DNA of 64,000 nucleotides. Source: Synergistes jonesii (GTDB taxonomy: Bacteria; Synergistota; Synergistia; Synergistales; Synergistaceae). The stretch's first letter is position 1; every line of letters begins with the position of its first letter. The DNA is taken from the NCBI RefSeq assembly GCF_000712295.1, contig NZ_JMKI01000006.1:62001-126000 (forward strand), given 5' to 3'. This document shows positions 48,035 to 56,742 of this stretch, in pieces. The position numbers and the translations under genes are program-made. The notes below the pieces were generated by a model. It saw only the letters and a list, made by a program, of their open reading frames with translations. It was not told the DNA's origin and ran no database searches.

Positions 48035-48065
48035 GCGTGTAAAATATAAAGCATATTTTACACGC
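48035..48065. promoter_or_regulatory. Perfect inverted repeat between two divergent genes
   Basis: GCGTGTAAAATAT (48035-48047) and ATATTTTACACGC (48053-48065) are perfect 13-base arms with the spacer AAAGC. It lies between the divergent starts at 48014 and 48099. An operator, or paired -10 regions for both directions (TAAAAT/TATAAA), is likely. Confidence 0.6.
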
Positions 48066-48098
48066 AACGCGTATTTTTTCATAACGGAGGCTGCTGCA

Positions 48099-48308
48099 AT
48101 GCCGATAGTAATGGTGAACATCAAAGAGGGGCGCACTGTCGAACAGAAGCGCGCGATGGTGACGAAGATGACGGACGTCCTTTGCGAGACGATGAACGTT
48201 AAGCCGGCGTCGGTGCGCATCATCATCAACGAGATGAAGAACGACAACTTCGCGATAGCGGGGACTCTCGTCTGCGACGATCCGTCAAAGCAGATAAAGA
48301 AAAATTAA
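48099..48308 (+). CDS. 4-oxalocrotonate tautomerase-family enzyme
   Basis: 69-residue tautomerase subunit. After Met, the catalytic Pro1 is MPIVMVNIKEGRTVEQKRAMV. ATG 48099 follows ACGGAGG; the frame is open far upstream through the divergent peptidase but is not coding there. TDVLCETMNVKPASVRIIINEM is typical. Such enzymes form oligomers with Pro1 as general base. The physiological substrate is unknown. Confidence 0.87.
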   Translation: MPIVMVNIKEGRTVEQKRAMVTKMTDVLCETMNVKPASVRIIINEMKNDNFAIAGTLVCDDPSKQIKKN

Positions 48309-48335
48309 TCCGGCGTTTGCGAAAAGAGCAGGAAA

Positions 48336-48358
48336 GGTCGCGCGTAAAACCGCGCGGC
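48336..48358. terminator. Hairpin between the convergent tautomerase and IclR genes
   Basis: CGCGCG (48339-48344) and CGCGCG (48351-48356) pair around TAAAAC, with GG/CC extensions. It could serve both converging transcripts, though T tracts are weak. Confidence 0.4.
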
Positions 48359-48369
48359 CGCTTGTCGGC

Positions 48370-49200
48370 CTACATGTTTTCGATGATATGTTCGAGCGAA
48401 GGGCTCCTGAAGAGGAAGCCCGAGCCTTCGTCGCGGCTCCAGCCGAAGGTGGACGATATCTCCATGCAGTATTCCGGAATGCGCTTTTTGAGCCCGAGCG
48501 CAACCCCGTCGGTAAATCTCGCGCTCGGTCCGGTCACCGCTACCGTGCAGAGGATATTGTCCCCTCTTTCCACGACCGGCCCTGCGATCGAGGAGAAGCC
48601 CTCCTGGTACTCGTTTACGCAGTAGCTGTATCCATCCCTGCAGAAATTGTAAAGCGCCCTCATCAGCCTGCGCCTGTCGGTCGTCGTGAACGCGGTTAGG
48701 CTGTGCGCATCCTTAATAAAGGCATCCTGTTCTTCCGGCGAGGCGTAAGCAAGAAACCCCCTGCCGCCCGCGCCGCCCCATAACACGTAGCGGGAGCCGA
48801 CGGTCGGCGAGAATTTGAAGTTGTGGAATGCCGGGACCTTTTCAAAGCATACGCGGTGATTGCCGTCCCTTACGTAAATCAGCGCCGTCTCTCCGAACTC
48901 GTCCCTCAGCTTTACAAGGTACGGATAGATCACCTTCCTCAGAAAATCGCTTTGCTTTGCGCAGTAGCCGAGTCCGTAAACGCGCCTGCCGAGGCCGTAG
49001 CGCTTCGTGCGCTTATCCCTTACCAGAAAAGATTCCTGCTCCAAAATTCCCGCGATTCTCGAAGCCGTGGAGTAGGGGATCTGTACGATCTTTGATATTT
49101 GCATGAGCGAAAGATCGTCGGTGCCCCTTGTAAAGCAGTTCAATATATCAAGCGCCCTGCGAATTGCCTGGGTGCCGGTTTCGGCATGTTTTTCATCCAT
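48370..49200 (-). CDS. IclR-family transcriptional regulator
   Basis: 276 residues from ATG 49200, preceded by CGGAGGAATT; the frame to 49317 is not needed. The N-terminal winged helix (AIRRALDILNCFTRGTDDLSLMQISKIVQIPYSTASRIAGILEQESFL) is followed by the IclR effector domain (DGNHRVCFEKVP...GSRYVLWGGAGGRGFLAY...SIAGPVVERG). It is divergent from the hydratase/amidohydrolase/MAL genes and is their probable ligand-responsive controller. Confidence 0.92.
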   Translation of the reverse strand: MDEKHAETGTQAIRRALDILNCFTRGTDDLSLMQISKIVQIPYSTASRIAGILEQESFLVRDKRTKRYGLGRRVYGLGYCAKQSDFLRKVIYPYLVKLRDEFGETALIYVRDGNHRVCFEKVPAFHNFKFSPTVGSRYVLWGGAGGRGFLAYASPEEQDAFIKDAHSLTAFTTTDRRRLMRALYNFCRDGYSYCVNEYQEGFSSIAGPVVERGDNILCTVAVTGPSARFTDGVALGLKKRIPEYCMEISSTFGWSRDEGSGFLFRSPSLEHIIENM

Positions 49201-49349
49201 GTGAATTCCTCCGTATGCAAAGCCGTCCGAGCTATAATTATGCAACATGTTTGCAATATATAACTTAACTTTTACGATAGATTTTAACAAAAAACCTCGC
49301 TGAAGAACAGCTTTCATTCTCTTTATCCGCCGTTAGCGATTTTTTGCAC

Positions 49350-49378
49350 TTGACAGCTGTTATAATTTTCAGTATGAT
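49350..49378 (+). promoter_or_regulatory. Near-consensus promoter of the region-4 catabolic genes
   Basis: TTGACA (49350-49355) and TATGAT (49373-49378) are 17 bases apart, about 70 bases before the hydratase beta start. Adjacent TATAAT-like sequence lies in the spacer. Confidence 0.8.
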
Positions 49379-49401
49379 TATTTCACCACATATAAGATAT
49401 T

Positions 49402-49420
49402 ATATCCATAATATGGATAT
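49402..49420 (+). promoter_or_regulatory. Palindromic operator candidate downstream of the promoter
   Basis: ATATCCAT-AAT-ATGGATAT is a perfect 8-base inverted repeat, centred about 33 bases past the -10. Its position suggests repression, probably by the divergent IclR protein. A second pseudo-palindrome TGCAA-CATGT-TTGCA lies near 49242-49256, towards the iclR start. Confidence 0.6.
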
Positions 49421-49450
49421 TGCGGCAATTTCAGATGAGGTGGTGCGGTA

Positions 49451-49963
49451 ATGAAGATACAGATGCCTGTCGACGACGAGAGGATAAGGGAACTGCGCGT
49501 TTACGACATGGTGGAAATTTACGGGCCGATTTTCACGGGACGCGACGCCGTTTTGCCGAAGGTCGTGAAATGCATTGAAGAGGGGACGTGCGAGAAGAGG
49601 GGAATCTTCCTGAGGGGATCGGCGGTGTTCCACACCGCGGTCAGCCCTGCCGGAATAGGGCCGACTTCGAGCAACAAGCTCGATATAGAGGGGAGCATCC
49701 CGGCGCTATCGGCAGCGGGAGTGAGGATGCATATAGGGAAAGGCAGCCTGAAAAGGGAAACGGTGGAAGCGTTGAAGAAATATAATTCGATTTTCCTCGT
49801 TACTCCCCCGAGCACTGCGCTGCTCACGTCGACGATTAAGAAGAAACGCGTCGTCGCATTCCCCGAAGAGGGCATGGAAGCGCTTTATGAAGTGGAAGTA
49901 GAGAAGTTTCCCGCGATAGTCGCCGTCGCAGGCGGCGTGTCGATTTACGACGAGCGTGATTAA
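49451..49963 (+). CDS. Class-I fumarase-type hydratase, beta subunit
   Basis: 170 residues of the C-terminal (beta) domain of Fe-S hydro-lyases such as fumarase, tartrate dehydratase and mesaconase. Typical stretches are VYDMVEIYGPIFTGRDA, SPAGIGPTSSNKLD, HIGKGSLKRETVE and PEEGMEALYEVEVEKFPAIVAVAGG. ATG 49451 follows GAGGTGGTG. Beta is encoded before alpha here, the reverse of most two-subunit loci. First gene behind the promoter and operator. Confidence 0.88.
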   Translation: MKIQMPVDDERIRELRVYDMVEIYGPIFTGRDAVLPKVVKCIEEGTCEKRGIFLRGSAVFHTAVSPAGIGPTSSNKLDIEGSIPALSAAGVRMHIGKGSLKRETVEALKKYNSIFLVTPPSTALLTSTIKKKRVVAFPEEGMEALYEVEVEKFPAIVAVAGGVSIYDERD

Positions 49964-49981
49964 GTGTGAGAGGTACATGTG

Positions 49982-50842
49982 ATGATAGACTGCACAGAAG
50001 TAAGCGAAAAGACGGCTCAGACGCTGGTCAGAGCCAGCACGGTATTCCGCCCCGACCAGATAGCGGCTTATAAGCGCGCGGTCGAAAAGGAAGAGAGCCC
50101 CCACGCAAAATGGGTGCTGAACAACATCCTTGAGAACGCCGAAATAGCTGAGCAGAAATCTTTCCCGCTCTGCGACGATACCGGCATCCCGCATCTCTTC
50201 CTCGAAATCGGCGACGAGTGCGCGGTGCCCGCAGGCTTTTACAGGGCGGTAGAAGAGGGTGTCGCCAAGGGGCTTAAGATGCTGCCGGGGCGCCCGATGG
50301 CCGTTAAGGGAAACGACGAAGAGCGCATCAGCCAGTGTAAAGGGCTTTATGAAAATCCTGACGCTCTGTCGATGGCCCCAGTCCAGACAAGGCGCGTCCC
50401 GGGAAAGGACATACGCCTTACCGTGATGATGTACGGCGGCGGCCCTGAGATCCGCGGGAAAACGCTGCGCGTCTTCCACAAGCACTCCCTTGATACCGTG
50501 ATAAACGAGATGATCGCATGGGGCGCGGAGGGCGCGAAGCTTCTCGGCTGCCTGCCGTGCGTGCTCGTCTTCGGCATCGGGCGTTCGAATTACGAAGCCG
50601 CGTCGCTGGGGATGGAGGCGATGGCGAAGGGCAATTTCCTCGTCCAGTCCGACATCGAAAAGAGAATAACCGACGCGGTGAACGAATCTGGCTGCGGAGC
50701 CCTCGGCCTCGGCGGCAAAACGACCGTATTGGGTACCTTCGTCAAGGTCGGGCCGCAGCGGGCGAGCGGGATAAGGGTTGTCTCAATGAGGCTTGGCTGC
50801 TGCTTTGACCCACGCCGCGCCGAGTGCCTCTTTGAAGGATAA
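49982..50842 (+). CDS. Class-I fumarase-type hydratase, alpha subunit
   Basis: 286 residues, the Fe-S domain. PLCDDTGIPHLFLEIG gives one cluster cysteine (C64); others are candidates at C190/C193 (LLGCLPC) and C273/C274 (LGCCFDPRR). GCGALGLGGKTTVLGTFVKVG is the family glycine block. ATG 49982 is chosen, eight bases after GAGAGG (GTG 49979 is possible). Next to methylaspartate ammonia-lyase, the pair could be a mesaconase giving citramalate, but fumarate or another enoate cannot be excluded. Confidence 0.85.
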   Translation: MIDCTEVSEKTAQTLVRASTVFRPDQIAAYKRAVEKEESPHAKWVLNNILENAEIAEQKSFPLCDDTGIPHLFLEIGDECAVPAGFYRAVEEGVAKGLKMLPGRPMAVKGNDEERISQCKGLYENPDALSMAPVQTRRVPGKDIRLTVMMYGGGPEIRGKTLRVFHKHSLDTVINEMIAWGAEGAKLLGCLPCVLVFGIGRSNYEAASLGMEAMAKGNFLVQSDIEKRITDAVNESGCGALGLGGKTTVLGTFVKVGPQRASGIRVVSMRLGCCFDPRRAECLFEG

Positions 50843-50870
50843 AGGTTAATTTACACCAGGAGGCTGTAAA

Positions 50871-52220
50871 ATGAAGATATTCAAGAACGCTACCGTCGTT
50901 ACCGGGGACGGCAAGACAGTGCTGGAAAAGGCGAACGTCATCGAGGCCGACGGGCTCGTAGCCGACGTGAACCTCTACTACGACGAGAACATCGAAAGCT
51001 ATGCCGAAGAAGTAGTCGACTGCACCGGCAAATGCGTGATGCCGGGCATGATCAACCACCACCAGCACGGAGTGACCTTCGGAACGATGTTCGCGAGCGG
51101 CTGCGTCAACTACGGACGCGAGTTCATACTCGACCACCTCGACAGAAGCCTGCTGCAGGGGCACACGACGGTCCTTAATGTCGACGGCTTCGCGACGATG
51201 GATGAAGTGGAAGAGACGCAGAAATGCCATCCAATCCGCATCAAGACGGCGACGACGCACGCCCCGATCAACTACCACGCCGGAGAGCTCTGCGACGGCA
51301 AAGGCTTCCAGCCGAAGCACAAGGCGATGACTATCGAAAAAATGCTCGCCGACGGCGCGGTCTGCATCGGAGAGGTCGGCGGCGGGCATACGCTCGGCGG
51401 CGGCGGGCAGGATTATCTCTACATCCCGCGCGCGGTAAAAGAGGCCAAAGGCAAGGATATCGATTACCTCCAGGCCCGCGCTATGAAGCTTTCCGTCCTC
51501 GGGCGCTACATCGAAGAATCATACTACGACCGCGACCGCGTCGCGGCGGCACTTAAAGAGGCGAAGCTCGACAGCTTCCTCACCCCCGAAGAGACGAGAG
51601 ACATCGTCTACAAGACGACGCTCGCTTCCGTGAAGGTCGCGCTTGACGGATACCGCGAAGCGGCCGGACTTGCGAAGAGATACAACGTTCCCCTGATGAT
51701 TCACAACGCCCCCACATCGAAATACATCGTGCACGAAATCGCGAAGATGGGGCTCTCGACTCTCATCTGCTGCCATTCCAACTACCTATTCACGACGGAA
51801 GAGTGCGTGGAGAACGGCCGCTACCTCAAGCAGTTCCCCGGCGTGGTGCTTGACGCGGCGGTCCACGATCCGTGGGGTGCGAAGCATCTCGTCTCAGGGC
51901 CGGAGAATCTCTACGCCTTCTATGAAAACGACCTCGTCGACATCATCTCTACGGACTTTGCGGCCGGACACAGCGATTCGATGCTCGAAGCGATACAGCA
52001 CGCGGCTCTCGAAAAGAAGCTCGTCGACCTCGCGAAGGCGGTGCGCCAGGGCACTTCGCGCGTGACGGAAGTGTTGCCGCTCCTTGCGCCGAATCTCGGC
52101 CTGCTGAAGAAGGGGTATTCGGCGGACATCGTCGTCACGGAATATCCGCAGCTCAAGAACGTCGAAAGAGTTTACATCGACGGCAAGCTCGTAGCCAAGG
52201 ACGGAAAAGTTTTCCGCTAA
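50871..52220 (+). CDS. Amidohydrolase with enamidase-like metal site
   Basis: 449-residue metal-dependent hydrolase. Candidate metal ligands follow the amidohydrolase order: H64-x-H66 (MINHHQHG), E168 in CIGEVGGG (bridging Glu instead of carboxylated Lys), H278 (MIHNA), H302 (CCHSN) and D362 (STDFAAGH). The GEVG segment recalls enamidase of nicotinate fermentation, from memory. It would open a cyclic amide or enamine. The C-terminus has the usual beta-sandwich return (GLLKKGYSADIVVTEYP). It lies between the hydratase and MAL genes. Confidence 0.8.
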   Translation: MKIFKNATVVTGDGKTVLEKANVIEADGLVADVNLYYDENIESYAEEVVDCTGKCVMPGMINHHQHGVTFGTMFASGCVNYGREFILDHLDRSLLQGHTTVLNVDGFATMDEVEETQKCHPIRIKTATTHAPINYHAGELCDGKGFQPKHKAMTIEKMLADGAVCIGEVGGGHTLGGGGQDYLYIPRAVKEAKGKDIDYLQARAMKLSVLGRYIEESYYDRDRVAAALKEAKLDSFLTPEETRDIVYKTTLASVKVALDGYREAAGLAKRYNVPLMIHNAPTSKYIVHEIAKMGLSTLICCHSNYLFTTEECVENGRYLKQFPGVVLDAAVHDPWGAKHLVSGPENLYAFYENDLVDIISTDFAAGHSDSMLEAIQHAALEKKLVDLAKAVRQGTSRVTEVLPLLAPNLGLLKKGYSADIVVTEYPQLKNVERVYIDGKLVAKDGKVFR

Positions 52221-52268
52221 TAGCTAATAATAAATTTCTCAAAAAATTCTGAAAGGAACGAACTTAAA

Positions 52269-53522
52269 ATGAAAGTCAAAAAGGTACTTTGCTCGAAAGC
52301 GCTCACAGGCTTCTACATGGACGACAAGGAGGCCATCAAGGCCGGCGCGAAATCGGACGGCTTCGTCTATAAAGGCAAACCGGTAACGCCGGGCTTCAAA
52401 TCGATCAGACAGCCGGGCGTCGCCGTCTCCGTAATGTTCATACTCGAAGACGGACACATGGTCTACGGGGATTGCGCGGTAGCGCAGTACGCGGCCAACG
52501 GCGGAAGAGAGATCCCCAACACGGCCGAAGCGCTTATGAAGCTCGTCGATAAATACGTAGCACCCTACTTTGAAGGCATGGACATCAAAGAGTTCAAATC
52601 GACGGCTGAAAAATTCGACCGCTACGAGTTTGACGGCAAGCGCCTCCCCGCTTCCGTCCGCTACGGTGTAACGCAGGCGATACTCGAAGCCGTCGCCTAT
52701 GACCAGAAGCTCACGATGTGCGAAGTAGTCCTCAACGAGTACCATCTGCCGCTCGACCTCACGCCGGTCCGCATCAACGCGCAGTCGGGCGACGAGCGCT
52801 ACACGAACGTAGACAAGATGATCCTCAAGAAGGTCGGCATGATGCCGCACGGGCTCATCAACAACGTCGAAGAAAAGCTTGGGACGGACGGGCAGATATT
52901 CCTTGACTGGGTCAAATGGGTCACAAAGCGTATATCCGAGATAGGCGAACCCGACTACAAGCCCGTTATGCGCTACGACGTGTACGGCTGCATCGGCAAG
53001 GCCTTCAACAACGACCTTGACAAGGTTGGAGAGTACCTTATCAAGGTCGCCGATGCTTGCAAGCCCTACGAGGTGTTCGTGGAAATGCCCGTCGATATGA
53101 AGTCGAACGAGAAGCAGCTCGAAGCGATGAAGTATCTGCGCAAATACCTCGACGACGCGGGATGCCGGCTCAAGCTCATCATCGACGAATACGCGAACAC
53201 CTACGAGGAGATCGTGCAGTGGGTCGACGCCAAGGGTGCCGATATGGTCCAGGTCAAGACGATAGACTTGGGCGGCATCAACAACATAATCGAGGCCGAC
53301 CTCTACTGCAAGGCCCACGGGGTCCTCGCTTACCAGGGCGGCACCTGCAACCAGACGGACAAAGCGGCCATCGTCTGCGCGAACCTCGCGGTCGCGACAA
53401 AGCCCTTCGCGATGGCCGGCACTCCCGGGATGGGTGTCGACGAGGGCGTGATGATCGTCAGCAACGAACAGGACAGACTGCTCGCCTACCTTAAGGCGAA
53501 ACAGGAAGGGCTCCTTCGTTAA
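52269..53522 (+). CDS. mal: Methylaspartate ammonia-lyase
   Basis: Enolase-superfamily lyase converting (2S,3S)-3-methylaspartate to mesaconate and ammonia, 417 residues. Active-site residues match: H194 (MMPHGLINN), metal ligands D237 (MRYDVYG), E272 (VEMPVD), D306 (IIDEYAN), and K330 (VQVKTIDLGG). The usual PDLGG is IDLGG here, and GGTCNQTDKAA replaces the common GGTCNETD. In the glutamate-mutase pathway mal follows glmES. No mutase is in this window, so its methylaspartate must come from elsewhere or the substrate differs. Confidence 0.93.
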   Translation: MKVKKVLCSKALTGFYMDDKEAIKAGAKSDGFVYKGKPVTPGFKSIRQPGVAVSVMFILEDGHMVYGDCAVAQYAANGGREIPNTAEALMKLVDKYVAPYFEGMDIKEFKSTAEKFDRYEFDGKRLPASVRYGVTQAILEAVAYDQKLTMCEVVLNEYHLPLDLTPVRINAQSGDERYTNVDKMILKKVGMMPHGLINNVEEKLGTDGQIFLDWVKWVTKRISEIGEPDYKPVMRYDVYGCIGKAFNNDLDKVGEYLIKVADACKPYEVFVEMPVDMKSNEKQLEAMKYLRKYLDDAGCRLKLIIDEYANTYEEIVQWVDAKGADMVQVKTIDLGGINNIIEADLYCKAHGVLAYQGGTCNQTDKAAIVCANLAVATKPFAMAGTPGMGVDEGVMIVSNEQDRLLAYLKAKQEGLLR

Positions 53523-53548
53523 AAAACAAAAACTTTTTTATTTAAGTG

Positions 53549-53581
53549 GGATAGTGTGAATACTGTCAACTTACACTATCC
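53549..53581 (+). terminator. Hairpin at the left edge of the AT-rich cassette
   Basis: GGATAGTGT (53549-53557) pairs with ACACTATCC (53573-53581) around a 15-base loop. It is not followed by a T run. It may terminate mal transcription or mark the cassette junction. Confidence 0.45.
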
Positions 53582-53667
53582 TGCTCCCGGTGAGGGTGTA
53601 AATGTTTTAGGTCGATAAAAATTTTACCCTAAGCTAAGTTTAAATATTCAGGAGGTTGATATTTATT

Positions 53668-54642
53668 ATGAAGAAGCTTTTTACGGTTTGCATAATTGTG
53701 CTGTCTGTGCTGTTTTTGCAAAACCAGCTTTATGCGGCTGAATGGCCCTCTGGAAAAATTACTTTGCTTGTCCCGTATAAAGCGGGCGGATCCGCAGATG
53801 CTATGGGACGTGGGTTAGCTAAATATTGGGAAAAATATTTAGGAGTACCTGTTATTGTTGACAACAGAGACGGCGCTTCAAGCCAAGTGGGAACGACCAT
53901 TTATTCAAGAATGCCAGTCGATGGCAATAGTGTATATTTGGGGTGCCAGGTATATTTTAGTTCCAATATTATTACGCACAATGCAAAATATCAATTTGAC
54001 CAATTTGAACTTCTTAACATTCAACAGGAGGACCCTATTGAAATCAGCGTGCTGAATGATTCAAAGTATAAAAGTGCTAAAGCGCTTTTTGAAGCTATAA
54101 AAAACAACCCTGGCAAACTGAAATGCGGATATATAGCTGGAGGCCCACAGAATATTGCGGCTTCAATATTGAAAAAGGAATATGGTCTAGATTTTAAATC
54201 GGTCACATATGACAATGGAAACAGTACAAGAACAGCGCTGCTGGGAAAACGTGTAGATTTCATGATTGGAAATTCTGGCGGCGATATATCGCTTGCCGGC
54301 AAAGCAAGGATATTGGTTATTCTAGGGCAGAAAAGAGGCGGTATGTTCCCTGATATACCGACCTTTGCCGAAGTATTTGATGGAAAACAGTTTGCGCCGC
54401 TTTCCGTTACAACATTTATAGCTGTACATTCCGATTTGAAAAAGAAGTACCCTGAAAGGTACGAAAAGCTATTGAAGTCGTATCAACAGACAATGGATGA
54501 TCCTGGTTATAAAAAATTCCTTGAAGAATCAAAACAGAATGCAATTACTCAGAATATCGGGCCGGAAAAGAGCGCGGAACAGAACCGTGCTATACACGAG
54601 CTTGTCAAGAAGTATAAGGACGATTTAGTCGTGAAAAAGTGA
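53668..54642 (+). CDS. tctC: Tripartite tricarboxylate transporter binding protein (TctC)
   Basis: 324-residue periplasmic receptor of the Bug/TctC family with a signal peptide (MKKLFTVCIIVLSVLFLQNQLYA). KITLLVPYKAGGSADAMGRGLAKYWEKYLGVPVIVDNRDGASSQVGTT is the family N-domain. ATG 53668 follows CAGGAGGTTG. The DNA is far more AT-rich, with A/T-ending codons, than neighbours on both sides. The ligand is presumably an organic acid. Confidence 0.92.
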   Translation: MKKLFTVCIIVLSVLFLQNQLYAAEWPSGKITLLVPYKAGGSADAMGRGLAKYWEKYLGVPVIVDNRDGASSQVGTTIYSRMPVDGNSVYLGCQVYFSSNIITHNAKYQFDQFELLNIQQEDPIEISVLNDSKYKSAKALFEAIKNNPGKLKCGYIAGGPQNIAASILKKEYGLDFKSVTYDNGNSTRTALLGKRVDFMIGNSGGDISLAGKARILVILGQKRGGMFPDIPTFAEVFDGKQFAPLSVTTFIAVHSDLKKKYPERYEKLLKSYQQTMDDPGYKKFLEESKQNAITQNIGPEKSAEQNRAIHELVKKYKDDLVVKK

Positions 54643-54655
54643 TTTTTTGAAGTAT

Positions 54656-54690
54656 AAGGGCTAATTTGCAGTTGTCCCTCTTTAGCCCTT
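54656..54690 (+). other. Stem-loop between tctC and tctB
   Basis: AAGGGCTAA (54656-54664) pairs with TTAGCCCTT (54682-54690). Like the hairpins after dctP and the TAXI gene, it follows a binding-protein gene and would cap its transcript while letting some polymerase through. Confidence 0.65.
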
Positions 54691-54732
54691 TGATCTTTAC
54701 TGTTTAGTTTAGAGAGAGGTGCAAAACTTTTA

Positions 54733-55230
54733 ATGTCAAGATTTATTATTTCGCTTTTTATGCCGACGGTTATCCTCATTTTATCCGGCGCATATTATCT
54801 CGAAAGCATAAATGTTGATCCAATAGATAAGATATTAATAAAACCAACGTGTTTGTTGATTTTGTTAATCTATATGTATTTTGTTGTTGTTGAATTTATA
54901 AATTATAAAAAATCAAAACACGTTCACGTTAAAGTTAACGAAAGCACTGAAATTGAGATGAACGCGGTTAATAACAATGCTGCCAGGAAAACGCATATCC
55001 CTTATAAAGAGCTGGCAATAATTTTTATGACGGCTCTTTATGTGCTGGCAATACAATATCTTGGTTTTGTCTTTACAAGCATTGTTTTTATGGCTTCAAT
55101 GTTTTACATATTAAATGTCCGTAAAGTATGGATAATTGCGGTTTTCTCGATTTTCAGTACAATTTTGCTCTATTTTGCTTTTAAAGTGGTTCTTATGCTC
55201 CCGCTTCCCGAAGGGATATTTGCTTTTTAG
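54733..55230 (+). CDS. tctB: Tripartite tricarboxylate transporter small subunit (TctB)
   Basis: 165-residue membrane subunit with four hydrophobic stretches (ISLFMPTVILILSGAYYL, CLLILLIYMYFVVV, ELAIIFMTALYVLAIQYLGFVFTSIVFMASMFYIL, IIAVFSIFSTILLYFAFKVVLMLPLP). The central loop is polar and unusual in sequence. The base composition is very low: 54841-54900 has 14 G/C in 60. GAGAGAGGTG lies upstream of the ATG. Confidence 0.87.
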   Translation: MSRFIISLFMPTVILILSGAYYLESINVDPIDKILIKPTCLLILLIYMYFVVVEFINYKKSKHVHVKVNESTEIEMNAVNNNAARKTHIPYKELAIIFMTALYVLAIQYLGFVFTSIVFMASMFYILNVRKVWIIAVFSIFSTILLYFAFKVVLMLPLPEGIFAF

Positions 55231-55248
55231 TTATCTGAGGTGATAACG

Positions 55249-56742
55249 GTGGACTTTACTCCATTTATTGAAGGTTTTGGAATCATCCTTGTTCCTAAGT
55301 TTATAATGTATATGTTCTCCGGCGTGTTTTTCGGGCTGATATTAGGCGCTTTGCCCGGCTTAACAGGCACATTGGGAATTGCCTTGATGCTTCCCTTTAC
55401 CTATAACATGGATCCTTTAACCGCTATGGTGTTTTTGCTCTCTATATATTCCGGTGGATTGTTCGGCGGGGCTATTACTGCTATTATGATAAATACCCCG
55501 GGATCTCCGGCTAATATTGCGACTATGCTTGATGGTTACCCTATGATGAAAAAGGGGCAGGCAAGCGAAGCATTGGGACTTGCGTTAACCAGTTCTGTCA
55601 TAGGCGGCATCGTAGGGTGTGTATTTTTGCTGTTAATTACAGAACCTCTTGCAACGCTTTCTTTAAAATTCGGACCAGCTGAAATGTTTATGGTTGCAAT
55701 TTTCGGGCTTACGGTCGTCGGTAGCTTAGGCGCTGACCCACTCAAGGGGGTCTTCAGCGGGCTTTTCGGAATCCTTTTAGGAACAATAGGTATGAATGCA
55801 AACGGCATTGAACGCGGCACATTTGGCATTCTTTATTTGTTAGACGGTATCCCGTTAATCCCCTGCCTTATAGGCTTTCTGTCGCTGCCGGAAATTATGT
55901 CGCTTATCGATCAGCCGTATGTAGTAAGTGGCAAAGTCTCTAACCCGAGCTTAATAAAGATGCTATCTGTCTGGAAGGATATAATCAAGTGCTGGGTGCA
56001 AGTTTTAGCAACTGCTGTTCTTGGAGTCATTGTCGGGATAATGCCCGCGGCAGGGGCCACTGTCGCAAGCCTTCTCTCATATAACCAGTGTAAACAGTTC
56101 TCTAAAAAAAGAAAATTGTTTGGGACTGGTATCCCTGAAGGTATTATCGCAAGCGAGACGGCAAATAACGCCTCTGAAGGCGGGGCGATGTCAACAATGC
56201 TCGTTTTAGGAATTCCCGGCAGCGCCTCAACCGCTATGCTTCTTGGCGCCTTGATGCTCCAAGGATGGGTTCCTGGCCCGAGCCTGTTTATTGACCACAG
56301 GGACATAGTTTACGCGGCGATTTCTTCGCTTTTTATTCAGCAGATTGTAATGTATATCGTTGGTTTGCTGATTTCTTTGTGCGCAGCGTATGTTCTCAAG
56401 ATACCTGTCCGTTACCTTATTCCCTGCGTTTTGATGTTCATGGTGCTGGGCGCCTTCGCAAATAGGAACGCCTTCTTTGATGCGGGGCTTATGCTGATCT
56501 TTGGTCTTATGGGGTATGTAATGAAAAAACACGATTTTCCTGTTATGCCGACTGTTCTTGGGATAATTTTAGGGCCAATTGCTGATAGGGAGCTATTGCG
56601 TACCGTTCAGACCTATTCAGGGAATTACCTGACGATTTTTGAGCAGCCCATTGTTGTAATTCTTCTGTTGGTAAGCATTGCAAGTGTGGCTACACCTATT
56701 ATATTGAAGCGACGGGATGCAAAGAGAGATGTTGTAGTTTAG
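55249..56742 (+). CDS. tctA: Tripartite tricarboxylate transporter large subunit (TctA)
   Basis: 497-residue permease with about 12 membrane segments. GLILGALPGLTGTLGIALMLPFTYNMDP and GGAITAIMINTPGSPANIATMLDGYPM are diagnostic, and a second repeat-like block GIMPAAGATVASLLSYNQ is present. The GTG at 55249 is favoured because GAGGTGAT lies eight bases before it; the GTG at 55240 would place the ribosome site inside the gene. Last gene of the AT-rich cassette. Confidence 0.92.
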   Translation: MDFTPFIEGFGIILVPKFIMYMFSGVFFGLILGALPGLTGTLGIALMLPFTYNMDPLTAMVFLLSIYSGGLFGGAITAIMINTPGSPANIATMLDGYPMMKKGQASEALGLALTSSVIGGIVGCVFLLLITEPLATLSLKFGPAEMFMVAIFGLTVVGSLGADPLKGVFSGLFGILLGTIGMNANGIERGTFGILYLLDGIPLIPCLIGFLSLPEIMSLIDQPYVVSGKVSNPSLIKMLSVWKDIIKCWVQVLATAVLGVIVGIMPAAGATVASLLSYNQCKQFSKKRKLFGTGIPEGIIASETANNASEGGAMSTMLVLGIPGSASTAMLLGALMLQGWVPGPSLFIDHRDIVYAAISSLFIQQIVMYIVGLLISLCAAYVLKIPVRYLIPCVLMFMVLGAFANRNAFFDAGLMLIFGLMGYVMKKHDFPVMPTVLGIILGPIADRELLRTVQTYSGNYLTIFEQPIVVILLLVSIASVATPIILKRRDAKRDVVV

